From positions 18,910,001 through 18,974,000 of the forward strand of contig OZ020484.1 in the NCBI GenBank assembly GCA_963971405.1: 64,000 nt of DNA, read 5' to 3'. The DNA comes from Psococerastis gibbosa. Its lineage: Eukaryota; Arthropoda; Insecta; Psocodea; Psocidae. The notes under the pieces were generated by a model. That model searched no databases. It worked only from the letters and a program-made list of their open reading frames with translations, and had not been told where the DNA came from. The number at the start of each line of letters is the position of its first letter. The first letter of the stretch is position 1. Positions 46,601 through 64,000 of the stretch are shown in pieces. A program made the position numbers and the translations under genes.

Positions 46601-49600
46601 GGCAGATAGCGGTGAGAAGTCGGGGGAAATGTCAAAAGAAATGTGACAGAGTTGGTTGGGTTCCAACATAAGAAAAGGAAAATAGTGGCAAATGAAAAAC
46701 AAATGAACAATTCAACAACGACTGCCAACAGGATGTAGGCCCTGTAAGTTCCAGCACCCTTGCAATCTTAACAGCTTTATTTTGACTGTATTTAGCTTAT
46801 GGAGGGAACCTCCAAGCTTAATCTCGGTCACAACTTTTTGCTGCTTCATTGTGGATGGCCACTTTACGCACCTGGTTTGTTTCAACGACAATAAAATAGA
46901 ATAGATTGCGCGTAACCATTGCTAACTATTTCCGGTAACGGGTAAACTTAGGGGAAAATTTCAAAGGTGATGTGACCAAGTTATAGGATTGCAAACGTAA
47001 AAGAAAGAACATTAAGGAAAACCAAATGAGCATGTCAAAAGTCAGCATCATTTGACCTTAGGTCCCTGACCTGATAATATATATTATATTATCATATATT
47101 TTGCAACACAAGAAAAAATACTTGTTCAATCTGTATAAAGTAAAATGTACAATTTTTTCTACAGTTGGATGATTCTAGAACTGAATATGAGCGAGAAAAA
47201 CTACTTTGGCAAGAAGAGGTGACAGCTTGTAAAAACTTGGTGCGTAAGAGTGAACTGCAAAAAACAGAATGCGAGTGTGTTAGTCTTCGTCATGCTCTTG
47301 CCGCAGCAGAATCATCATTACAGCGATATAAAGAAATTACGACATCAGAACCTGTAAAACCGAGGACATACAGTCAACATGTTATGACAGCAGTAAACGA
47401 TCTGCCTCTCTCGAACTTACTAAATGGAATTTTTGAGCTCGCGCTTGCCTGTTCGAAATTAGCTCCTGTACCGCCTCGTCTGGAGATGCCTCAAATTGAC
47501 CTCAGTTTACCGAATTCGTCCCATCAAGCTCTTTCGTGCCTCGTATCGTATCACAGTAATCTTCGAAAAGTCATTCCACTGCTAAATGACAGGTTTGTGC
47601 TTGTGTTATGTTAATGTACTATTTGTTTTTTAAACGTCCACGTAGATTATATTCTTACACTGTTAATGATGGCTACAGCTAATTTAAAGACAAATAATGA
47701 GAATAAAAGAAATCAAATATCCCATTAGCTTGCATGAAAAATAAAATCGACCAAAAGTAAAGCGTACACATGGGAGATATTAGACGAAAGATGCTACGTG
47801 AAAGGCATTGTTGAGATTGACAGTGCCGCTCATAACCTATAGAATAACAAGGAAGAGTTCCATAGACGAGGGGAATTAAACTATTAAATATGTGAATTTC
47901 ATAGATGAGCAGGCAATTAGGCGGGGTTTCCACCGACCTCTCATTGCAGAATGCACTTACGTTGACGTGGTAGCAGACATTCAAGACTTAGGCGGGGTTT
48001 CCACAGACCTCGCATTGCAGAATGCACATGACACTGACGGAAATTTTTGTTTTACTCTATGCCATAGTTAAAATTGATCAATGATTATAGAGTAAAATCA
48101 CAAACTAAAATTAAAAAATGGCGTCATGGAAAATGTTAAGTACAAACATTTTAATAGATTTCTATAAAAAGAAAAATTCAATGTCATTTGCCTTCTGCAA
48201 GAGGCAGAGGTCGGTGGAAACCCCGCCTAAGTCTTGAATATCTGCTACCACGTTAACGTAAGTGTATTCTGCAATGAGAGGTCGGTGGAAACCCCGCCTT
48301 ATTACAACCCCCCTCTCGGGAGCAAAATTACGAATGATGTGTTGAGTATAGGCTCCTACTTTATTTTCGGATTTATAAAGCACCTCGAAATTGTTATAAA
48401 TTGACCCAATATTGGAATTGAAGTCTTAGTTCATAATGAAGCCTACTAATCTTTTGGACGCAACGACAAGGCCATCCAGGCCGCAACGTTTTGGATCAAC
48501 GTGTCCTTGGCCCGGACACGTTAAGTAAGGATGAAGCCTACTGTGTACATGACGGAATTAATGAACTGTTGTACTTGTAAAACATAAGTAGGCCAATTGG
48601 TTAATCCAGGCCCGTGCCCAAGCGGATTGCCAAGGGGGTCGTGCCCCCCTAACATTCCGAGAAATTAATCAATTAACATTGTATTTCATAAATTTCTACT
48701 GAGTTACAAAATGTAAGTAGATAGACACTAATCCCAGAAAATTATTCATGAAAATTTTCCTTTCCGAATGCTCCGCAAACTTTTACATGGGAATGGTCTG
48801 GGAAACATTTCCATCTCGGCCCCCTCCTAAAATAATTCCTGAGTACGGGCCAGGGTTAATCTGTGATAATGCATACGCCTCCTTTGTTTTTGCAGTAATA
48901 TGTCGGGGATGTTTCATGCTATAGACCCCATATTGACTGATCTCCAGAGGAATTTAGAACATCTGAACAAAAGTCTGGATGCGTCACAGGGAGAGGAAAT
49001 ATTTTCCGCTCTCCGGGAAGTGGCAAGGTCGTTAAGAAGCGCTTCACAATGTAAGATTAATCAGATTTTATGACAAACATGCAGATCCATGTGGCCCTTA
49101 ATTTCTTTCTTGTTCTACCCTATTTGAGGTTGTAAGACAGTCGCAAATTAAAATTAAGCCAAAAAATATACGCTCCGTTCTATTTCAGATCACCTCGGTG
49201 TTCTAAAGGAAGTTTGGGAATGTCACACAAGACAATCACCGTATGACATCATCTTGAAGTCACTTTCCAATATTCATACTGAAAGCATTTTAATTTGGAA
49301 GTTTACCTCCGATAGTATGAAGCTATTTAATTCAACTGCTAGCTACGAAACACCCAATTCAATTAAAGAAAATAATGCCAAACCGGGCTCTTGCAAAGAA
49401 TGCCTTAAAATTAGTCACAACTATGAAGAGGTATCGGTTTGTTTCTTGATTAGGGAAGAAATGTCTAGGATTTCATATTATGTAGCGATAAATTCCAATT
49501 TCTCATTGTACCATCGGCAAGTTTTGGAATATCATATGACTGCAGGAAGATGTTGAGATATCGTATACACAATATAATTCCGATTTACAAAGGCTTTTAT

Positions 49601-52600
49601 AGGCGGAGTTTCGTGTAGAATCAGTAGAATCCGGGATGATAGGCTGCGATCGTTCTGAAAGCGACATTTGCTGCTGAACCTCGGAGACACAATCTTAAGT
49701 CTAGGCAGTTCCACTGAAGATGTCTAACGCCAATGTTGACGAAACGTTTGGAAGTACGCTTTCAGAACGACCACGGCCTATCATCCCGGATTCTACTGCT
49801 TCATCATCGTATATACAGTTAGTTAACATACCTTAGCATGAAAAAAAATTATATTTAGCTGTAATTAAAGGTGCCTTGATATATCAGTTGAGTCTAAATA
49901 CACCGCCCCCGTTGAGCCCCCAGGAAGAAATTGAAATACGCACATTCTGTCATAGATCTGTCATTGGAGCAAATGGGTTGGTGCTAAAAAACATGGTCTA
50001 CTTCACCAGATTAATCCCGACTGAGCTTCTGCTGGTTTGCTCCAATGGCAGACCTCCCAGCAGATCTACTGCGTAGAATCTTCATTTTTGCACCGGGTCT
50101 TATGGGACGACTTCGAACATCGGTCTGACTATTTGCTGCACCGATGTACCCTGATTGTCAGAAGGGTGGTAGGAATCGCTCATAAAATGATACTCCGTTA
50201 CCACCGATCTCTCATTAAGAATTTCTCCCTTAATACCATAATATACTATGTAATAATTACAGCGCATTTTATCTCTGGAAGAAAAGATCAAACACATGAC
50301 TGTAACTGCCGAATCTCTGCCTTTGCTGACAAAGCCAGATAATGTAGTTTCGACTGACTTGTCCAATGAGGTGAGTGTTACATTATGCTGACTGATTTTT
50401 ATTGTGCCTGTAACTTTCCAAATTTGTACACCAGAAATGTCCATGGATGTCGGCATCTTGAAATCATTGATTTTTCGTAAGAAGTGTTAATTACCATTAT
50501 CGTAGATAAAAAATATGGACTATCGGTCGCATTTTATTCCATCCCTGTGCTATATTTAGTTTTTTAATCTTATCTTAATAGAAATTGGTGGATCAGTCTT
50601 GTTAACGAAATTGATGATGACAATGGTATGATTAATTTTCCTGCAAACTTTCATCAAATTAGGATTTTTATTTTAACTGGCCGCCATCTTGATAGTTGAT
50701 TTGTCGTTAAAAGTGTTCATTACTATTATCGTAGGCCTAGATAAGAATACTGACTTTCAGTTTGTCACATTTTATTTCATCCCTCTGCGACCATTATTAA
50801 CTGAGAAATGAGTTTTGTAAGTTTTTGATTGGCCGCCACCTTGAAACAAAACGGCGGATTTGGCTGGTTAACAAGCTTGCTCAATCAATTAGTATGATCA
50901 CTTTTTGTGCCCAATTTCATCCAAATCGGATAATACGTATCCGCAGAAGTTACAGTGTTTCCTGAAAGTGGCCTACACATTATATACAGTATATCTATGT
51001 AACATTTTGAACAAGGGCGGTTTTAGGTTTTGCGGTTTTGCTATGGCGATTATTTTTAATCTTAACATGGGATTAAGAATGTAGACAAGATAAGTGCTAT
51101 TCGAAATTGTTATGTTGACATTTTTGACCCCCCAGGAATTAGTTAATAATACTGAACGGCATAGTAAGCCCTCAGGGGGTCATGGTATGAAAAGTTACGA
51201 AGAAATTTTCTGGAAGTTGACCATTGGCTTCTCAATAGGTAGATGAAATCGCCCTAATATACCTGTATATGTACTTCCCAACCACGATTCGGAACACTTA
51301 AGCTGGCCTTTCACGAGGGCTCCAAACGGACTCGCGCCAAGCCAAATGGCGCGTCCTGTTCCATTTGGCGTTAGCGCCATTTAGAGGGGTCATCACGACT
51401 ACGCTGAACCAGTCGCTCCAAATCTTTCGAATTGTACAGTGTGACGATATGGAAGAGGTACTTTTACGCTGCATAATTTGAAAGATTTGGAGCGACTGGT
51501 TCAGCGTAGTCGTGATGACCCCCTCTAAATGGCGCTAACGCCAAATGGAACAGGACGCGCCATTTGGCTTGGCGCGAGTCCATTTGAAGCCCTCGTGAAT
51601 GGCCGGCTTAAACCGAATAAACTCGGTGTTCCGCTTATGCAAGTTTTCGAATAAACAAAGTGTTCCAAATGTCATCCTATCGTGGTCGGGTAATACATAG
51701 GATGCATTCGGCCATGTTTGATCGTCTATGAACACATTGGAGACACGTGTTAGAAAGGAACACATTTTTCTGATGTTTCTTAATTGTTGCAGCTTGGACA
51801 TGGTTTTCGACCTGGGGAGATTGGTTGGCCTGAAGCAGCTGTAAGGGATTTTATCCTAAAAAGGTCATCTCTTACTATTGAAGAGAGGCAGTTTGCTGAG
51901 AGCAAGCTTACGCGATACATTGCTGAGGTGAGGCTATGAGCTAACTACTAGTAGTATATAATAGCATACCTTTAAATAAGGACTTTTTATTGTTTCTATT
52001 ACTATTTCACTAAGAGTTTTTGTAAGGTCTACCTAATATTTTCTTTAATTTTTCCGTCAGCGTGATGCCGCACTGAACCGAATGGTAGCTTGTGAAGAAC
52101 AATGCAAAGATCAGACTGATTTGATAATAAATCTTCAAGAAGAGCTGGCCACTACTAAACGTAATTATGAAGACCAGCTCAGCTCTTTGTCAGAGCACAT
52201 GGCAAATATGAACGACAAACTGGCTGCTCAAGAGACGCATATAGAAGAATTGTCTTACGAACTTATGACCAAGGTACTATATGAAGGCGTTGGTTATGAC
52301 CATAATTTTGTAGACAAAAGTAATTTTCTTGGTATTTTCATATATTAGAATTATTAATTCTATTTTATGTCATGCAGTCCTACTTATATTTTTTTTATTA
52401 GTTTACTTTATTCAACAGAATCCTGAATGAGTCTTCTGTCTTTGAATTGAGGCAATAACTCAAGTTGTACGGTGTAGCTTAAACGCCCTTTAGTTGTCTT
52501 CTACCTGCATATCTTTGTTACTTGTGATGTTCAGATTTGAATCAAAACATATTTTTTTTGCATCTCAGACCCGGCTACTCGTCCGAACAGGATTAAGTGT

Positions 52601-53009
52601 AAGAGTGGCTGGAGGGATGATTCTCAACAGAGAGACAGCAGCAAATGAGCATGCGTGCAAATGAGCATTTGGAGGTCGCAGTGATCCAGTTCTTACAGCT
52701 TCATATTGTGTAGATCTATTTTATCCAGTGAGAAGGACAAGGAGATAGGCTATGTCCTTGTCTGTATCACAAAAGCAGGGTTGCTGTAGAATTTGCAATG
52801 AGCCCAAAGCTGCCGTCCATTTTAATCGGTCGTCAGATGGTGAATTCTGGCATTTCTATTCTGTCTGAACGGAAAGAATGCCTTAGTTTCAACTGTCAAG
52901 TAGTCTAGTGTTTTAATGTGACATTTGAGTTCAATTCACTGGATTAAGTATGGAGAGGGCTCACGTATTTTTTTTATTTCAGGGAATGAAGAAAGGAAGA
53001 CAAAAATAG
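43640..53009 (+). CDS. PPP1R21: Protein phosphatase 1 regulatory subunit 21 (PPP1R21)
   Basis: In vertebrates this coiled-coil protein is part of the Rab5-binding FERRY complex on early endosomes. Exons: 43640-43723, 45188-45382, 45685-45804, 47165-47592, 48896-49050, 49189-49430, 50263-50370, 51793-51927, 52061-52273 and 52983-53009, in phase, giving 568 residues. The N-terminal coiled coil (KYDKIAAEYAKVRAHVGILK, SFRNQQLTKRVTVLQGELDH) matches the vertebrate LRAQN...FRNLQLAKRVELLQDEL region; the C-terminal one has LQEELATTKRNYEDQLSSLS against LQDELTTTKRSYEDQLSMMS. The last exon gives a short basic tail GMKKGRQK. Human PPP1R21 is about 780 residues; the middle is shorter and diverged here, so an exon between 49430 and 50263 could have been missed. 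Confidence 0.88.
44329..44672 (-). mobile_element. 5S-rRNA-like SINE, full copy (PPP1R21 intron 1)
   Basis: In minus orientation it begins GCCAACCATGCCAAGTTGAA and ends GCAGGCGTTGGAAAGCAAAC. It is collinear with 1740-2055 plus 10175-10210 and uninterrupted where that copy holds the Gypsy element. A 7-bp duplication ATTAGGG (plus strand 44322-44328 and 44673-44679) flanks it. Length is 344 bp. Confidence 0.65.
44721..44946. mobile_element. Foldback element, GGCCTGG ends
   Basis: GGCCTGGGTACACACGGACG at the left pairs with CGTCTGTATACCAGGCC at the right, and CAGATTTTTGT/AGCAGATTTGAG-type blocks pair further in. The duplication at its borders is unclear. Confidence 0.7.
45957..46875. mobile_element. 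0.9-kb hairpin element (PPP1R21 intron 3)
   Basis: The two halves are reverse complements over most of their length: ACCTGGCGCGTAAAATGGG at 45965 against CCACTTTACGCACCTGG near 46859, AAGCTTGGAGGTTC at 46031 against GAACCTCCAAGCTT at 46806, and a centre near 46535-46560 (ATCTATTCTATTTTATT). No coding frame with a known domain is seen. It is a long foldback, possibly two head-to-head copies. Confidence 0.7.
47920..48298. mobile_element. Foldback element (outer), interrupted by a second one
   Basis: The arms run GGCGGGGTTTCCACCGACCT...GACGTGGTAGCAGACATTC and back. The 3-bp direct repeat TTA flanks both ends (47917-47919, 48299-48301). The loop holds a related element at 47991-48227. Confidence 0.85.
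47991..48227. mobile_element. Foldback element (inner, nested)
   Basis: GGCGGGGTTTCCACAGACCT to its reverse complement ending CCCCGCC. It lies at the palindromic centre (CAAGACTTA | TAAGTCTTG) of the outer element, the same position as in 21624-22014. Confidence 0.85.
48607..48853. mobile_element. hAT-type miniature element (PPP1R21 intron 4)
   Basis: The ends CAGGCCCGTGCCC and GTACGGGCCAG are imperfect inverted repeats, and a perfect 8-bp duplication GGTTAATC flanks it (48599-48606, 48854-48861). It ends only 42 bases before exon 5. Confidence 0.8.
49617..49795. mobile_element. Inverted-repeat element with hammerhead-like core
   Basis: The arms GTAGAATCCGGGATGATAGG and its reverse complement flank a plus-strand motif at 49709-49753: TTCCA, CTGAAGA, T, a GTC-T-AAC/GTTGAC stem, GAAA, CG, TT, TGGAA. 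It is related to 26310-26529. It lies in a PPP1R21 intron, downstream of exon 6. Confidence 0.6.
51041..51164. mobile_element. Short foldback element (family of 24154)
   Basis: CTATGGCGATTATTTTTAAT at the left and a weaker inverted end (GGCATAG) at the right; the internal AAGAATGTAGACAAGATAAG block matches the other members. Confidence 0.5.
51298..51611. mobile_element. Foldback element bounded by TTAA
   Basis: Arms of about 130 bp (TTTAGAGG, TGGTTCAGCGTAGTCGTGAT, CCAAATGGAACAGGACGCGC and their complements) are near-identical. TTAA lies at both ends (51298-51301, 51608-51611), the target duplication expected for piggyBac-type transposition. It is non-coding. Confidence 0.75.
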
Positions 53010-53095
53010 AAGACACGCCTAATTTATATGAACTATTCCACCATAAGTCTTGGAAATCAATTATATAGCTAAGCATAATCTAAATAACTATTATA

Positions 53096-53101
53096 AATAA
53101 A
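53096..53101 (+). promoter_or_regulatory. PPP1R21 polyadenylation signal
   Basis: AATAAA lies 87 bases after the PPP1R21 stop and 43 bases before the end of the converging ISCA2 frame. Confidence 0.55.
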
Positions 53102-53143
53102 AGCCTGTTACAATACACTGGCTCTGTTAGCCTACTTGCAGCC

Positions 53144-53519
53144 TTACCGAGGTATTTTAATGTTGAATGATGCTCCACAAGAGCAGCCTTGCTCCGCCAA
53201 TGGGTTTTTGACTACCCTAAACGCAGATCGAATGAGCTCTGAGTGGTATTCTATGGTAGCACCTTTAACATATTGTAAAGAGCTTTCATCCACCACCACT
53301 TTTACTCCGTTTTTCTCAAAGATCCTATCACCTTCCTCTATGGGTGAGTCTAGTTCAAAAGTGTATTGGAATCCGGAACAGCCTCCGCCTTCAACGCCCA
53401 CCCGTAGGCATGTCTTTTCGCCGAGTGCACGCAGTCTCTTAACGCAACTGTCACTAATTTCGATGCTTTCAGTGGTTTTTCCGTCTGGGAGGGCAGTGCT
53501 ACTCTCACCAGAGAATTTC
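53144..53519 (-). CDS. ISCA2: Iron-sulfur cluster assembly 2 homologue, main exon
   Basis: ISCA2 works with ISCA1 and IBA57 in the mitochondrial matrix to assemble 4Fe-4S clusters. This exon encodes [49 protein letters not shown] and [20 protein letters not shown], ending at a TAA. The three cysteines that bind the cluster (GGGCSG and GCSCG) are present. The acceptor at 53520-53521 leaves a split codon; an alternative acceptor just before 53484 fits the upstream exon at 54008-54089 in phase. It converges with PPP1R21, 134 bp between stops. Confidence 0.92.
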
Positions 53520-53548
53520 CTGGAAAATTGAGAAATAGGTTTTAACCG

Positions 53549-53948
53549 TTAAGAGTGTACAGCCCGTAGGAAATTGGCAGCCGGAAATTTAATACTTTTT
53601 ATTTTTTATTTAATTAAATAAGCATGTTATTAAAGATTTGGCTCATCAAAGTTGTAGAAGACTAAGTTACTTCATGCATCATATTGTAAGATATTTTTAA
53701 TTTTTGAAATTGTAGTTTTTTCAGAAACATGCAAATATTTTATAAACAATAACTTTTCACGTATTATCGATTTTATAAAAAAAACTAATTTCGAAAACTA
53801 AAAATATCTTATTATTTATAGGATGCATGAAGTAGTCTTCTACAACTTTGATGAGCCAAATCTTTAATAACATGCTTATTTAATTAAATAAAAAATAAAA
53901 AGTATTAAATTTCGGGCTGCCACTTTCCTATGGGCTGTACACTCTTAA
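53549..53948. mobile_element. Foldback element bounded by TTAA (ISCA2 intron)
   Basis: TTAAGAGTGTACAGCCCG at the left pairs with GGGCTGTACACTCTTAA at the right; the arms are about 150 bp (ATTTAATTAAATAAGCATG, AGATTTGGCTCATCAAAGTT). TTAA bounds both ends. Confidence 0.8.
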
Positions 53949-54007
53949 GCTATAGACTCTATAGTATAGAGTACTGCCCTGTACTGGATGTAAGGGCCAA
54001 TACATAC

Positions 54008-54089
54008 CTGGAGCTGAGGAGGACCTGGCAGGAAGCATGTTGCTGCCAAGGTGCCTGGCGGCTGTAACTTGAAGAGAGGCTGCCCTAGA
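54008..54089 (-). CDS. ISCA2: Probable upstream ISCA2 exon (targeting sequence)
   Basis: An 82-base minus-strand interval with a strong donor (GTATGT) and a weaker acceptor reads SRAASLQVTAARHLGSNMLP then ARSSSAP. Its arginine-, serine- and alanine-rich make-up suits a mitochondrial presequence. It ends with one base of a codon, which fits the alternative acceptor before 53484 but not the one at 53520. A start Met would be either the internal ATG (54035-54037) or in a further upstream exon. Confidence 0.45.
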
Positions 54090-55091
54090 CTAAGACAACT
54101 GTTCTTTTTTCTATTAAAGCCTTCCGGCTTGGCCTATTAAGCCTAAGTGTAGGCTAGATATCTCAAGTAATAGCCCATACCAACTGCTTCTAACACAAAT
54201 TTATAACTAAAACAGAGAGATGGTAATTTTATCACGGGCTGGTAGCCAGATTGGTCTCTTGTGACGTATCTGACCAGCTAACCGAATAATTAAAAGAATT
54301 AACATTGATAATGATGCAATAAAGCAACATGTCGAAATAACTTATTCACATCATCGAAACAAGGAAGATTTATAAAGAAATCTACCAAAAATTTTTACTT
54401 CCACAACATTTTTAACGAAGGATATAAATAGGACGACTGGCCAAAGCGCGGCGGTTGGTCCCAGTAAAAATTGGCTAACTGCAAATGAACTGAAATCTTA
54501 GTGCTATTCCATTTAATGTTATTATTGCACTGGCTGTGATGGTAAAGATGTTCACCTTCTCAATAAATTATTAAATTAGGCTAATGCAATAACATAACGG
54601 AACGCTATCCTATAACCAATTTTTAATTTTAAAAAATCGCGGTTTATATTCCAACCGGAAACTAAAACACGAGCTGGCAGCGCCAAGCTCGGCAACCAGT
54701 ACTTCAACAAGGCGGTGTAAATGTTTCGTTTGCTTTAAAATCTGTCGCATTCAAGAATATATTCTGTGTCGAGTGTTTAAAAGCTTTTTAGTTAAATATA
54801 CTACCTACCTAGATATTGTGGAACAACGATAAGCTGGTATAAAGGAGCGATTTGTTGCTGATAATGCTTGTCTGAGTGACATTACCACCACACCCGCCAT
54901 TTTGATTCAGCTGCATTGTGGGAGGGGACCTTTAATTAGAGTGCAGTGGATTTTTATCAAAAATCGACCTTCATGGCTGTCATATTCCGTGTGTTTTTGG
55001 TATTTGCTGTGATGCTGGGACGAATCGGTTGACTGTCAGGCCAGCTACTGTGCGTCCGGATTATAACTTTGCGTATTGGCTTTCGAACAAA
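54090..55091. promoter_or_regulatory. Interval between divergent ISCA2 and PKC
   Basis: This stretch separates the two divergent genes and should contain both promoters, and perhaps the first ISCA2 exon (a minus-strand ATG at about 54757 opens a short frame). The PKC frame is open from an upstream ATG at 55029, 63 bases before the chosen start. No core promoter element was recognised. Confidence 0.35.

Positions 55092-64000
<8,909 letters not shown>

Noticed and set aside
46227-46728. Two minus-strand frames in PPP1R21 intron 3 as genes
   Set aside because: They lie on opposite arms of the 0.9-kb hairpin and have no known domain.

Overview
This is a 64-kb piece of an animal nuclear genome, AT-rich, intron-rich and heavily loaded with transposable elements. 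Five conserved host genes can be assembled exon by exon with GT-AG introns in consistent phase. The protein kinase C reads closest to the insect Pkc98E/PKC-epsilon type (for example the stretches [20 protein letters not shown] and [16 protein letters not shown]), so an arthropod is the likeliest source. That placement rests on protein resemblance alone; I cannot name the species.

Layout. Positions 1-25,000 are almost gene-free and repeat-rich. They hold a young Ty3/Gypsy LTR element (2056-10170, minus strand) sitting inside a 5S-rRNA-like SINE, then a cluster of dispersed 0.7-0.8-kb repeats (11,100-19,100), then foldback and hAT-type miniature elements (10,400-25,200). Next comes a Cdc25 phosphatase gene (+, 25391-30281). 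Between 30.5 and 37.3 kb lies a repeat-bearing, gene-free stretch. FEN1 (-, 37310-42950) and PPP1R21 (+, 43640-53009) are divergent, with start codons 690 bp apart. ISCA2 (-, 53144 to about 54089) converges on PPP1R21 with 134 bp between stop codons, and diverges from a novel PKC of epsilon type (+, 55092 to beyond the window end).

The genes do not form a pathway. Cdc25 and FEN1 both serve the cell cycle and DNA replication; PPP1R21 is an endosomal coiled-coil adaptor; ISCA2 builds mitochondrial 4Fe-4S clusters; PKC-epsilon is a lipid-activated signalling kinase.

The most unusual content is in the repeats: a SINE whose head resembles 5S rRNA, present in two copies with target duplications; inverted-repeat elements whose arms carry hammerhead-ribozyme-like cores; foldback elements nested twice at the exact palindromic centre of a related element; and five hAT-type miniature elements with 8-bp target duplications, four of them perfect. 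I found no rRNA gene, no convincing functional tRNA gene and no CRISPR array.
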